Below, in pieces: positions 7,191-16,064 of a stretch of 64,000 nt of DNA. This DNA comes from Azospirillum formosense (GTDB lineage Bacteria > Pseudomonadota > Alphaproteobacteria > Azospirillales > Azospirillaceae). Both the position numbers and the translations under genes were made by a program. The number at the start of each line of letters is the position of its first letter. The stretch's first letter is position 1. The DNA is taken from contig NZ_CP159402.1 in assembly GCF_040500525.1 (NCBI RefSeq), positions 2,231,501-2,295,500 of the forward strand, read 5' to 3'. The notes beneath the pieces are model-generated. The model made no database searches and was not told the origin of the DNA. It saw only the letters and a program-made list of their open reading frames with translations.

Positions 7191-7595
7191 TCACCAGCCC
7201 CGGCCCGCGGACCAGCCGCCGTAGAACTGCACGCTTGGTCCCGGATAGGGGCGCGGCCCCCAATCGTTCCGCCATCCGCGATGGTGATGATGACGGGGCG
7301 GCGGCCCCCAATAGGGGGGCGGGGCGACCACGATGGGCGGCGGCGGACGGTAGCCGGGCACGACGATCACCCGGCTTCCCGGCGGCGGCACGATCACCGA
7401 CGGACCGCCGTAGGGAGGACCGCCATACCAGGACCCGCGATCGCGCGGGCCGTGCGCGTCCGCCGCCGTCGGCAGAACGGCCAGCGCCAGCGCCCCGGCG
7501 ATGCCCAGCACCGCCATGCGGGCCGCCGGACGGAACACCGCGGCGGCGCCCGAAGGACGCATGCGGTGGAGGAACGTGGAAATCAGCGCGCTCAT
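7191..7595 (-). CDS. secreted proline/glycine/tyrosine-rich small protein
   Basis: A 134-aa protein with a cleavable signal peptide (about 25-47, ending ADA). The mature part is low complexity: Pro, Gly, Tyr, Trp and a run of histidines (RHHHHRGW). Such short exported proteins are common next to envelope genes in Rhodospirillales, and their function is unknown. The histidine cluster could bind metal, which is speculation. ATG 7595 has GGAAGG upstream. Confidence 0.65.
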   Translation of the reverse strand: MSALISTFLHRMRPSGAAAVFRPAARMAVLGIAGALALAVLPTAADAHGPRDRGSWYGGPPYGGPSVIVPPPGSRVIVVPGYRPPPPIVVAPPPYWGPPPRHHHHRGWRNDWGPRPYPGPSVQFYGGWSAGRGW

Positions 7596-7726
7596 GCCGG
7601 CCTTCCTTCGCAGGTCCGGCGGCGCCCGTCGACCAAAGTCCTTCGGCCGAAGCCCGGCGCCGCCACACTGGGATGAACAGGCGGCCCCGCCGGACTATTC
7701 CCAGGCGACCGGACGACCGGATGGCC

Positions 7727-8566
7727 TCAATGGCTCATCAGGACCGGAACCGTCATGTGCTCCAGCATGTAGCGGGTCATGCCGCCCAGCACCTGCTCGC
7801 GCAGCCGCGACCGCCCATAGGCGCCCATGACCAGCAGATCGCAAGACTCGTCGGCGACCGTGTTCAGTAGCGTGTCGCCCGGATCGATCTGGTCGGTCAC
7901 GATGTGGGTGGCCTCCACCCGGCAGCCGTGGCGCGACAGGTGCTTGGCGATGTCCGCTCCAGGCTCGTCGCCGATGCCGACCGGACCGGCCTTGGGGTTG
8001 ACGGCCATCACCACCACGCGCTTGGCGGCGGTCAGGATGGGCAGGGCGTCGGCCACCGCACGGGCCGCCTCGCGGCTGCCGTTCCAGGCGACCAGCACGC
8101 GCTCCCCAATGCGGGGGAAGCTGCCGGCGTAGGGCACGACGAGCAACGGACGTCCGCATTCGAACACCAGATCCTGCGGCAGGGCGATCGGGCGGTCGCG
8201 ATCACGGTGCGGATCGGCCTGTCCGACCACCACCACGTCGGCGTAGCGCCCGTGCAGCGCCGCGCTGTCCGTCGGATTCCCATAGAGCGCCCGCCATTCC
8301 GAGCGGTCGGTCAGGCCGTTGCGGCGCGCCGCGTCGGTGAAGAGGGCCTCCGCCTTGGCGGCCTGGTTCTCGGTGAAACCGCGCTGCATGGCGCGCACCT
8401 CATCCGGCAGTTCGGCCTCGACATAGCCCGGCAGGGTCAGCGGCACGATGGGGTAGAGACCGGTGATGTGGCCGTCGGTGCGCGCGGCCAGTTGCGCGGC
8501 GGCATCGATTCGCGCCGCTGCGGCGGCGGTGTCGTCGACGACCACCAGCAGATCCTTGAGTGCCAT
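7727..8566 (-). CDS. tandem universal stress protein (two UspA domains)
   Basis: A 279-aa cytoplasmic protein made of two Usp domains (about 3-140 and 150-279). The second domain ends with the family's nucleotide-binding pattern GAYGRSRLREQVLGGMTR, and the first has a DLLVVVDDT start strand. Tandem Usp proteins of this size are often induced by low oxygen or growth arrest. A 7-bp dyad with a TGAC-N4-GTCA core lies 89 bp upstream (8655-8672). ATG 8566 was chosen because it begins the first domain strand. Confidence 0.88.
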   Translation of the reverse strand: MALKDLLVVVDDTAAAAARIDAAAQLAARTDGHITGLYPIVPLTLPGYVEAELPDEVRAMQRGFTENQAAKAEALFTDAARRNGLTDRSEWRALYGNPTDSAALHGRYADVVVVGQADPHRDRDRPIALPQDLVFECGRPLLVVPYAGSFPRIGERVLVAWNGSREAARAVADALPILTAAKRVVVMAVNPKAGPVGIGDEPGADIAKHLSRHGCRVEATHIVTDQIDPGDTLLNTVADESCDLLVMGAYGRSRLREQVLGGMTRYMLEHMTVPVLMSH

Positions 8567-9024
8567 GGCGATTCTCCCTCGCTCGCGCGGGTGGTGATCG
8601 TGGCGCACCACCTCTTCTCGCGCATTGGTCGAAATTATAGCCTGCGGCGGCCGGTTCTGACGACGGTCAGAATGGAGAACGCTGGCATGCCGCATCTGCG
8701 CGCCCGTCCGGTGCGGTCGCAGGCCTACGATTCAACCTTCCAATGGCCGGCGGCGGGCCGGCAACCTGTCGTGGTCCGGCGCGGATCGCCACGCGACCCG
8801 CCGGCCCGGAACACCGCCAATGCCACAAATCCAATCAACCTCCCTCAAAACATCAACCGTGATTTGCACGAATACCCGAGTATGATGGTTGGCCCGATCG
8901 TTCGGCAATTATAGTGGGGCGATGCTTTCCACCATCTTCGGCGGCTTTGGTTTTGACGGGCGGGCATTCTTTCGCGTAAGTGTTGATCGTGGATTTCCCA
9001 ACGGTGTCTCGACCATTCCCGCCC
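8567..9024. other. divergent intergenic region between usp and the EAL gene
   Basis: No gene is supported. It holds the TTCTGAC dyad at 8655-8672 on the usp side and an A/T-rich stretch around 8810-8930 on the side of the EAL gene, where a promoter is likely. No RNA gene is recognised. Confidence 0.5.
8655..8672. promoter_or_regulatory. perfect dyad upstream of usp, candidate Crp/Fnr-family operator
   Basis: TTCTGAC-GACG-GTCAGAA is a perfect 7+4+7 palindrome. Its TGAC-N4-GTCA core is the same as in the box upstream of hemA (13872-13885), but the outer bases differ from TTGAC. The regulator is inferred. Confidence 0.4.
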
Positions 9025-10773
9025 ATGAAGCCGGACCCTCATCTCGCCTCGCTTGCCGCAGCCCTGTCCGGCACCGTTTCCGGGGCTCCGGCGCTCGACA
9101 CCCTGCGGCAACTTCTCGACGTCATGCCGGCGATGGTCGGCCTGCTCGACACGCAGCGGCGGCACCTCTACGCCAACCAGGCGTATCTGGATTACATGGG
9201 CCGCACGCTGGACACCCTCATCGGGACCACGGTGGGCGACATCCTGGGACCGGAAACGCAGCGCAACAACAGCGCCGCGGTTGAGCGGGCGCTCGACGGC
9301 GAGACGGTGCAGGTGGAGGGCTGGCTTCCCCGGTCCAACGGCGGCAACGACTATGTGATGCGGGTGCACGCGCCCTACCGCGACCCGGACGGCACCATCG
9401 CCGGCTATTTCGTCATCATGCAGAACATGACGGAGCGGCGGCGCACCCAGGACGACCTCTTCCGGCTGGCCTACTACGACCCGGTGACGGGCCTGGCGAA
9501 CCGGCTGCTGCTGGTCAAGCACATGGCCGATTTCCACGCGATGGGGGAACCCTTCACGGTGGTGATCGTGGACTTCGACCGCTTCGTCGACGTGCGCACC
9601 AGCCTGGGCCAGGGCTTCGCCAACGAGATCCTGACCGACGTCGCCACGCGGCTGAGCGTGCGGGCCGGGTCGGTCGACCTGATCGCCCGCATCAGCGACC
9701 ACGCCTTCGCGCTGCTGATCGGCGGCACGCAGGACCCGCTGGCGGTGGAGGAGCGGCTGTCCACCATCGCGTCGCTGGTCCGCTCCGCCAAGACGGCGTC
9801 GGGCGCCTCGGTCTTCCTGTCGGCCAGCATCGGCGTCGCCGCCTCCTGCGACACCCACACCCGGCCGGAGGACGTGCTGCGCGACGCGGAGATCGCCACC
9901 GGCCGCGCCCGCGAGCAGGGTGGCGGGCGCCACGCCTGGTTCGATCCGGCCATGCACGCCCGCGTCGTCGAGCAGGTGCGGCTGGAGCACGACCTGCGGC
10001 GCGCGCTGGAGCGCGGCGAGGAGCTGTGGGTCGCCTACCAGCCGATCGTCGAGATGGTCACCGGCGGGCTGGCCGGGTTCGAGGCGCTGGTGCGCTGGAA
10101 CCATCCGGAGCGCGGCAACATCCCGCCCGGCGTCTTCATCCCCATCGCCGAGAGCACCGGCCTGATCGTCACGCTGGGCGCCTGGGTGCTGCGCGAGGCG
10201 TGCCGGCAGATCGCCGTCTGGCAGGACCAGCGCCTGCCCGGTTCCGCCAACCTGTTCATGAGCATCAACCTGTCCACCCGCCAGCTGAACGACCCCGACA
10301 TGGTCGCGCTGGTGCGCGAGGTGCTGCGCGAGACCGGGGCCGAGCCGTCCTGGATCAAGCTGGAGATCACCGAAAGCGCGGTCATGGAAAAGGCCGAGCA
10401 GTCGATCCGTCTGCTGCAGACCCTGCGCGGGCTGGGCATCAAGATGTCCATCGACGATTTCGGCACCGGCTATTCGTCGCTCTCCTACCTGCACAAGCTA
10501 CCCATCGACAGCCTGAAGGTGGACCGGTCCTTCGTCATGGCCATGCACCAGTCGGAGGAAAACCGCGCCATCGTCCGCATCATCATGGATCTGGCGCGGC
10601 TTCTCGGCTTCGACGTCATCGCCGAGGGCATCGAGACGAGCGCCGACGCCAACCTGCTGCGCGCGCTCGCCTGCGACTATGGGCAAGGCTACCATTTCGC
10701 CCGCCCGATGCCCGCCGCCGACGCCGACCGGCTGGTCGGGGCCGAGCATCTTCCCTGGCAGGTGCCGCGCTGA
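9025..10773 (+). CDS. PAS-GGDEF(degenerate)-EAL c-di-GMP phosphodiesterase
   Basis: A 582-aa signalling protein. A PAS domain (about 28-135) precedes a GGDEF-like domain (about 145-310) whose active-site loop reads ISDHAF (223-228), so cyclase activity should be lost. The C-terminal EAL domain keeps its metal and catalytic motifs: EAL at 353-355, NLST, ITES, DDFGTG with D477-D478, KVDRSF, AEGIET. It should therefore hydrolyse c-di-GMP, with the dead GGDEF perhaps binding GTP as an allosteric switch (known for the family). There are no membrane segments. The start is uncertain; a GTG at 8980 adds 15 residues. Confidence 0.9.
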   Translation: MKPDPHLASLAAALSGTVSGAPALDTLRQLLDVMPAMVGLLDTQRRHLYANQAYLDYMGRTLDTLIGTTVGDILGPETQRNNSAAVERALDGETVQVEGWLPRSNGGNDYVMRVHAPYRDPDGTIAGYFVIMQNMTERRRTQDDLFRLAYYDPVTGLANRLLLVKHMADFHAMGEPFTVVIVDFDRFVDVRTSLGQGFANEILTDVATRLSVRAGSVDLIARISDHAFALLIGGTQDPLAVEERLSTIASLVRSAKTASGASVFLSASIGVAASCDTHTRPEDVLRDAEIATGRAREQGGGRHAWFDPAMHARVVEQVRLEHDLRRALERGEELWVAYQPIVEMVTGGLAGFEALVRWNHPERGNIPPGVFIPIAESTGLIVTLGAWVLREACRQIAVWQDQRLPGSANLFMSINLSTRQLNDPDMVALVREVLRETGAEPSWIKLEITESAVMEKAEQSIRLLQTLRGLGIKMSIDDFGTGYSSLSYLHKLPIDSLKVDRSFVMAMHQSEENRAIVRIIMDLARLLGFDVIAEGIETSADANLLRALACDYGQGYHFARPMPAADADRLVGAEHLPWQVPR

Positions 10774-10781
10774 GCGGCTGA

Positions 10782-10810
10782 TGCCGCTCCGCTTTCAAGA
10801 CGGAGCGGCA
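10782..10810. terminator. bidirectional terminator between convergent genes
   Basis: A perfect 10-bp stem (10782-10791 with 10801-10810) with a 9-nt loop lies in the 49-bp gap between the convergent EAL and GST genes. There is no long T-tract on either side. Confidence 0.55.
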
Positions 10811-10822
10811 TTCCTCCTCCAC

Positions 10823-11458
10823 TCAATAATAAGGGGCGCCGAGCCCTTCGGCTTCGAACGCCGCCTGGACCGCGGGGCGATCCAGCACGCGGGCGAGGTA
10901 GGGGCCGAGGTTGGGCAGGCCGCGCGCCGGGCTGCCCATGAAGCGGGTCCAGCGGGCCAGCATGAACAGGTAGGGGTCGACGACGCTGTAGCGGTCGCCC
11001 AGGAACCACGCCTTGTCCCCCAGTTCGCGGTCCAGGAGCGTGAAGCGCTCCAGCAGCCGCGCCTCCGCCATCGCCTTGACCGAGGCCTGCGCCTCCGCCC
11101 CTTCGGCGTGACGCTCCGGGTAGAAATAGACCAGCATGTCGGCCTGGATGGTGTTGGTCAGGAAAACCAGCCACTGGTAGAAACGCGCGCGCTCCGCCGT
11201 GCCGGGCGTGGGGGCCAGCCCGGCGGCCGGGTGCGAATCGGCGAGGTGCAGGCAGATCGCCGCCGCCTCGAACAGCACCAGATCGCCATCGACCAGCGTC
11301 GGCACCCGTCCGTTGGGGTTCAGCCGCAGATAGTCCGGCGCCTTGTGCGCGGCGGCGGCGCGGTCCAGCAGGACCAGTTCGAAAGGCAGCCCGATCTCGC
11401 GCAGCAGGATGTGCGGCGCCATCGACGCGCTGCTCGGCATTCCATACAAGGTGATCAT
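10823..11458 (-). CDS. glutathione S-transferase family protein
   Basis: A 211-aa cytosolic protein with an N-terminal thioredoxin-like domain (about 1-78, NPNGRVPTLVD around the cis-proline and FEAAAICLHLAD glutathione site) and an all-helical C-terminal domain (about 88-205, WFLGDRYSVVDPYLF). The catalytic residue may be Ser10 in PSSAS. Substrate unknown. ATG 11458 has AGGAAAGGGG upstream. The gene diverges from the aminotransferase gene across a 208-bp gap. Confidence 0.88.
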   Translation of the reverse strand: MITLYGMPSSASMAPHILLREIGLPFELVLLDRAAAAHKAPDYLRLNPNGRVPTLVDGDLVLFEAAAICLHLADSHPAAGLAPTPGTAERARFYQWLVFLTNTIQADMLVYFYPERHAEGAEAQASVKAMAEARLLERFTLLDRELGDKAWFLGDRYSVVDPYLFMLARWTRFMGSPARGLPNLGPYLARVLDRPAVQAAFEAEGLGAPYY

Positions 11459-11666
11459 CTATCCCCTTTCCTTCCGAAATTCCGGAGCCTGCGCCACGGG
11501 GCCGGGCGCCATGCAGGATGGGAATGCCCGCCCCACCCCCCGATTCTCCGTCTTTGTCAGGAGGGCCAACCATGCCTATGATCGGGAGCGCCGTTTAACA
11601 TTTTCAACAGCGGCGGACCAGCACCGGCAACGACCGACTCCGGCAGCGAACACAGGGATAGAGATC

Positions 11667-13067
11667 ATGACCGAACAGGGCGTCGCGGCGACTGAAAATT
11701 TTGGCGCAGGAAACTCCGCCGCCAGCCGCGACAAGGCGTATTTCCTCCACCCCTACACCAACCTGCACGCGCACGAGACCCAGGGCCCGCTGATCATCGA
11801 GCGGGGCGAGGGCGTGCGGGTCTTCGACGACAGCGGCAAGGAATACATCGAGGGCCTGGCCAGCCTGTGGTGCGTGTCGCTGGGCTGGGGTGAGGAGCGC
11901 CTTGTCGAGGCCGCCACCCGCCAGATGCGCAAGCTGCCGACTTACCACGTCTTCGGCCACAAGAGCCACGAGCCGGGCATCAATCTGGCCGAGCGGCTGA
12001 TCAAGCTGGCCCCGGTGCCGATGTCCAAGGTGTTCTTCGCCAACTCCGGGTCGGAGGCGAACGACACGGCCGTCAAGCTGGTCTGGTACTACAACAACGC
12101 GCTGGGCCGTCCCGAGAAGAAGAAGATCCTGTCGCGCGTGAAGGCCTATCACGGCGTCACCGTGGCGACGGCCAGCCTGACCGGGCTGGTGAACAACCAC
12201 CGCGACTTCGACCTGCCGATCGCGCGCATCCACCACACCGACTGTCCGCACCACTACCGCTTCGCCGAGCCGGGCGAGAGCGAGGAGGATTTCGCGACCC
12301 GTCTGGCGGAAAGCCTGGAGGCGCTGATCCTGGCCGAGGGGCCGGAGACCATCGCCGCCATGTTCGCCGAGCCGGTGATGGGCGCCGGCGGCGTCATCGT
12401 GCCGCCCGCGACCTACTTCGCGAAGATCCAGCCGATCCTGAAGAAGTACGACATCCTCCTGGTCGCCGACGAGGTGATCTGCGGCTTCGGGCGCACCGGC
12501 AATTTCTGGGGCAGCCAGACCATGGGCATGCAGCCGGACATCGTGACCTGCGCCAAGCAGCTGTCCTCCGGCTATCTGCCGATCTCCGCCGTGATGGTGT
12601 CGGACGCGGTCTATCGGGCCTGCGTCGAGGAGAGCAAGAAGATCGGCACCTTCGGCCACGGCTACACCTACTCCGCCCATCCGGTGGCGGCGGCGGTGGC
12701 GATCGAGACGCTGAAGATCTACGAGGAGCGGGATCTGGTCGGCCATGTCCAGGCCGTCGCCCCGCTGTTCCAGCGCCGGCTGAAGGCCCTGGCCGACCAC
12801 CCGCTGGTCGGCGAGGCGCGCGGCGTCGGGCTGATCGGCGCCCTCGAGCTGGTGGCCGACAAGGAGACCAAGACGCCGTTCGATCCGGTGGGCCGGGCCG
12901 GCGCCGTGGTGAACGGGCTGAGCCAGGAGAACGGCCTGATCATCCGCGCCATGGGCGACAGCGTGGCGGTCTGCCCGCCGCTGGTCATCGGCGAGGAGGA
13001 CATCAACCTGATGTTCGACCGCCTGACCACGGCGCTGGACGCCGCGATCCCCGTCCTGCGCGGCTGA
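11667..13067 (+). CDS. class-III PLP-dependent omega-aminotransferase
   Basis: A 466-aa fold-type I transaminase that moves an amino group from an amine or omega-amino acid to an oxo-acid such as pyruvate. Family landmarks: SLWCVSLGWG near the N-terminus, FFANSGSEAND for cofactor phosphate, YHGVT, the conserved Asp in VADEVICGFGRTG, and the Schiff-base lysine in CAKQLSSGY. The ATG at 11667 follows AGGGA at 11654-11658. It is closest in pattern to the aspartate-aminotransferase-family/putrescine-pyruvate group; the exact substrate cannot be read from sequence. Confidence 0.88.
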   Translation: MTEQGVAATENFGAGNSAASRDKAYFLHPYTNLHAHETQGPLIIERGEGVRVFDDSGKEYIEGLASLWCVSLGWGEERLVEAATRQMRKLPTYHVFGHKSHEPGINLAERLIKLAPVPMSKVFFANSGSEANDTAVKLVWYYNNALGRPEKKKILSRVKAYHGVTVATASLTGLVNNHRDFDLPIARIHHTDCPHHYRFAEPGESEEDFATRLAESLEALILAEGPETIAAMFAEPVMGAGGVIVPPATYFAKIQPILKKYDILLVADEVICGFGRTGNFWGSQTMGMQPDIVTCAKQLSSGYLPISAVMVSDAVYRACVEESKKIGTFGHGYTYSAHPVAAAVAIETLKIYEERDLVGHVQAVAPLFQRRLKALADHPLVGEARGVGLIGALELVADKETKTPFDPVGRAGAVVNGLSQENGLIIRAMGDSVAVCPPLVIGEEDINLMFDRLTTALDAAIPVLRG

Positions 13068-13089
13068 CGGCCGGTTCCGCGACAATGAA

Positions 13090-13124
13090 GGGCCGCCCCG
13101 CCGTCCGGCGCGGGCGGCCCTTTT
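13090..13124 (+). terminator. intrinsic terminator after the aminotransferase
   Basis: A 9-bp perfect stem (GGGCCGCCC at 13090-13098 with GGGCGGCCC at 13112-13120) is followed by TTTT. Confidence 0.85.
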
Positions 13125-13140
13125 CGTTCCGAGGCGGCGT

Positions 13141-13542
13141 TCAGGAGCGGGCGGTGTTGATGACGTGCGACGAGACCGGGACGCCCGCCGCCTCCGCGTC
13201 GCGGATCAGCGCATCGGCGGTCGGCCAGACCATGCGCCCGTTCAGCTGCACCAGCGTGTCCTCGCGCACGGCCATGTAGCCGCCCACGCTGGCCATGAAG
13301 ATCAGACGCGCCAGACGCGCCGCCGGCGGCGCGGACCCGGCGGGCGGCGGCGCGCCGTCGGCGCGGGCCGGCGACGGCACGGCGGGACGCCGCGGCAGGG
13401 ACGGCGCCGGAGACACCGCGGCGGCGGAAGCCGGGCGGAAGGGGATGACCCTGCTCCCGCCGGAGGCGATGGCGCCACCGCCCAGCTCCGAACCAGACAC
13501 CCGGCGGCCTCGCGCGCTGTCGAAGGTCAGAACGGCATTCAT
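13141..13542 (-). CDS. hypothetical protein, 133 aa
   Basis: No family is recognised. The N-terminal half is low complexity (Ala, Pro, Gly, Ser). The C-terminal half (about 85-133) looks folded, with ARLARLIFMASVGGYMAVRED and a hydrophobic core. It is convergent with the aminotransferase gene. The ATG at 13542 was preferred over an in-frame start 14 codons upstream. Confidence 0.55.
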   Translation of the reverse strand: MNAVLTFDSARGRRVSGSELGGGAIASGGSRVIPFRPASAAAVSPAPSLPRRPAVPSPARADGAPPPAGSAPPAARLARLIFMASVGGYMAVREDTLVQLNGRMVWPTADALIRDAEAAGVPVSSHVINTARS

Positions 13543-13997
13543 GGCGCAACACTCCTCGTCAACGTCTTGAGTGAATGCTCTCACCTTCCCTTGTGAGCGT
13601 CCATATCACCTTGTTCGTAAAAGAACTCAACAAAGGTATTCGGCGCATCCGGACAGCATAGCCGGCAGACTTTGCGGTCCGTTATACCTTGGGAACATCC
13701 GCAATCACTTTGAATCATCAATGAAACGGGAGGACGAAAGGGTGTTTCCCAGCATCGGCAACGGCGCGATGGGCAGCGGGCAGGAAACGCTCCGACCGCG
13801 CGATCATCCATAGGTCGAATGGTCCCGCGGCGGTGGATCGGTGAGAATTGCCATCTCGCGGGGCGGACCTATTGACTTCGGTCAATGCCGGGTGGCAACG
13901 CGGCGACGATCATGCCATCTTCCTAACGTGCTAGGCCCGGTGGCTGGACCGCCCGGACAGCACCCGCCCCTTCGGATGAACGCGAACGGAACGCGCG
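13543..13997. other. long upstream region of hemA
   Basis: 455 bp with no convincing gene. Small open frames on both strands here have poor third-position bias. The part around 13580-13720 is A/T-richer. A CTCAC/GTGAG short inverted repeat lies near 13577. The only clear control signal is the FixK/FNR-type box at 13872-13885. Confidence 0.5.
13872..13885. promoter_or_regulatory. FixK/FNR/DNR-type box upstream of hemA
   Basis: TTGAC-TTCG-GTCAA is a perfect 5+4+5 dyad, 112 bp before the hemA start. It differs from the anaerobox TTGAT-N4-ATCAA only at the inner base of each half. Control of hemA by FixK or FnrL is established in Bradyrhizobium and Rhodobacter; here it is inferred. Confidence 0.7.
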
Positions 13998-15212
13998 ATG
14001 GATTACGAGAGCTTTTTCCGCACCCAGATCGCCAGCCTGAAGCAGGATGGCCGCTACCGGGTCTTCGCCAACCTCGAACGGCACGCGGGGAACTTTCCGA
14101 AAGCCACCTTCCGCGACGCCGCCGGGAAGGAGCGGGAGGTCACCGTGTGGTGCTCCAACGACTATCTGGGCATGGGCCAGAACCCGGTCGTCCTGAAGGC
14201 GATGCACGACGCCATCGACGGCGTGGGCGCCGGCGCCGGCGGCACGCGCAACATCTCCGGCACCAACATCTACCATGTGCTGCTGGAGCGCGAGCTGGCC
14301 GACCTCCACCAGAAGGAGGCGGCGCTGCTCTTCACCTCCGGCTACGTGTCCAACGACGCGACGCTGGGGACGCTGGGCAAGCTGCTGCCGAACTGCGTGA
14401 TCCTGTCGGACGCGCTGAACCACAATTCGATGATCACCGGCATCCGCAACAGCGGCGCCGAGAAGCACATCTTCCGCCACAACGACCCCAAGCATCTGGA
14501 CGAGCTGCTGTCGCAGATCGCCCCGGACCGCCCGAAGGTCGTGGCCTTCGAGAGCGTCTATTCCATGGACGGCGACGTCGCCCCGATCCATGACCTGTGC
14601 GACGTCGCCGACAAGCACGGTGCCATGACCTATCTGGACGAGGTGCACGCGGTCGGCATGTACGGCCCGCGCGGCGGCGGCGTGGCCGAGCGCGACGGCG
14701 CCATGGACCGGCTGACCATCATCGAGGGCACGCTGGGCAAGGCGTTCGGCGTGCAGGGCGGCTACATCACCGGCTCCACCGCGCTGGTCGACTGCATCCG
14801 CAGCTTCGCCGCCGGCTTCATCTTCTCCACCTCCCTGTCGCCGGTCCTGGCCGCCGGGGCGCTGGCCAGCATCCGCTACCTGAAGACCAGCCAGACGGAG
14901 CGCGACCAGCACCAGGAGCGCGCGGCGACGCTGAAGCGCCTGATGGCCGAGGCCGGCCTGCCGGTGATGCCCTCGGCCAGCCACATCGTCCCGGTGATGG
15001 TCGGCGACGCCCACCGCTGCAAGCGCGCCTCGGACGAGCTGATGGAACGCCACGACATCTACGTCCAGCCCATCAACTACCCGACCGTGCCGCGCGGCGC
15101 GGAGCGCCTGCGCTTCACCCCCACCCCGCTGCACAGCGACGCCGAGATGGCCCGTCTCGTCGACGCCCTGCTCGACGTGTGGAGCCGCCTGGACCTGCGT
15201 CTGGCGGCGTAA
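13998..15212 (+). CDS. hemA: 5-aminolevulinate synthase
   Basis: Condenses glycine and succinyl-CoA to 5-aminolevulinate, the first step of haem synthesis in alphaproteobacteria (Shemin pathway). The 404-aa length is typical. The PLP lysine is K248 in EGTLGKAFG, the same number as in characterised bacterial ALAS. Other landmarks are [20 protein letters not shown], the aspartate in [12 protein letters not shown] and the C-terminal RLRFTPTP. Start at ATG 13998. It is monocistronic; a palindrome follows it. A FixK/FNR-type box upstream points to oxygen-dependent control. Confidence 0.97.
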   Translation: MDYESFFRTQIASLKQDGRYRVFANLERHAGNFPKATFRDAAGKEREVTVWCSNDYLGMGQNPVVLKAMHDAIDGVGAGAGGTRNISGTNIYHVLLERELADLHQKEAALLFTSGYVSNDATLGTLGKLLPNCVILSDALNHNSMITGIRNSGAEKHIFRHNDPKHLDELLSQIAPDRPKVVAFESVYSMDGDVAPIHDLCDVADKHGAMTYLDEVHAVGMYGPRGGGVAERDGAMDRLTIIEGTLGKAFGVQGGYITGSTALVDCIRSFAAGFIFSTSLSPVLAAGALASIRYLKTSQTERDQHQERAATLKRLMAEAGLPVMPSASHIVPVMVGDAHRCKRASDELMERHDIYVQPINYPTVPRGAERLRFTPTPLHSDAEMARLVDALLDVWSRLDLRLAA

Positions 15213-15236
15213 AGTCCGGCGGCACCCCTTCTCTTC

Positions 15237-15270
15237 CCCCTCCCGCGCGCTTTCCCGCGTGCGGGAGGGG
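15237..15270 (+). terminator. hairpin after hemA, member of the C/G-tract palindrome family
   Basis: A perfect 10-bp stem (15237-15246 with 15261-15270) with a 14-nt loop lies 24 bp after the hemA stop. It lacks a T-tract. Its CCCCTCCC/GGGAGGGG arms match the repeats at 30.5, 32.6 and 55.0 kb. Confidence 0.55.
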
Positions 15271-15406
15271 ATTCGGTGATCTCCCGGCGATAACGGCATC
15301 GGCGCTCTGGACTTGTGGGCCGGAGCGCCTTACCTTTAGACGCTGCTGAGAACGTTTCGCAACGTTCGGTCCGCAGCCGTCGACAGCCACCGCCCAGGGG
15401 TTCGCC

Positions 15407-15952
15407 ATGTACCGTGACAACTCGCTGATGCCGAAGGAGGCCGTGCGCCTCGCCGTCCTGGGCACGCTGATCCAGAACGGGCCGCAGCGTTACGCCGAAC
15501 TGGCCGGCGCGCTCCGCCATTTCCTCGACCGCATCGTCGGCCCGTCGCTCGACCTCATGGGCACGTCGCTGGAGATGCTGCGGTATGAGGGGCTGATCGA
15601 GGCGCTGGACGGCACCGGCATGGAGGACAACGCCCTGCTCGGCGCGACCGAGGCCGGACGGACGGAGTTCGACACGCTGATGCGCGCCAACGTGCGCGCC
15701 CCCTCGGCGGACGGGCTGAACAAGCTGGTCATCGCGCTGAAGCTGCGTTTCCTGCATCTGCTGGACACCGAGTCGCAGCGCGACCAGATCGACCATCTCG
15801 CCTCCCTGTGCGAGACGGAACTGGCGCGTCTGGGTGACCTGAAGCGGGCGAGCGCGGGAACCGACGGCCATTTCGCCGACTGGCTGGAGCATGACATCGC
15901 CCAGGCTGAGGAACGGCTAAGCTGGTTCAACAACCTCCTGTCGCGGTTGTGA
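15407..15952 (+). CDS. PadR-like winged-helix protein
   Basis: A 181-aa protein. The N-terminal part (about 10-90) reads as a winged helix: LAVLGTLIQNGPQRYAEL, then a recognition-helix region, then GLIEALDG and NALLGATEAGRTEFD, the usual PadR pattern. The C-terminal helices (about 100-180) would dimerise. Probable role: a small-molecule-responsive transcription factor. No adjacent target is obvious, because hemA is upstream in the same direction. Confidence 0.65.
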   Translation: MYRDNSLMPKEAVRLAVLGTLIQNGPQRYAELAGALRHFLDRIVGPSLDLMGTSLEMLRYEGLIEALDGTGMEDNALLGATEAGRTEFDTLMRANVRAPSADGLNKLVIALKLRFLHLLDTESQRDQIDHLASLCETELARLGDLKRASAGTDGHFADWLEHDIAQAEERLSWFNNLLSRL

Positions 15953-16064
15953 TCGGCGCGGCGTTTTAGCCGCCTTCCATGCGGGCGTTTGTTTCGCGTT
16001 AGGGTTCTGGTGTAACTTTCGGGTCCATAATGCCTAACCCGAAAGCATAGTCAGGACCCCCGCC

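Noticed and set aside
13571..13813. A + strand open frame in the hemA upstream gap
   Set aside because: Third-position bias is wrong, no SD, and it has no recognisable fold; the stretch is better read as noncoding.
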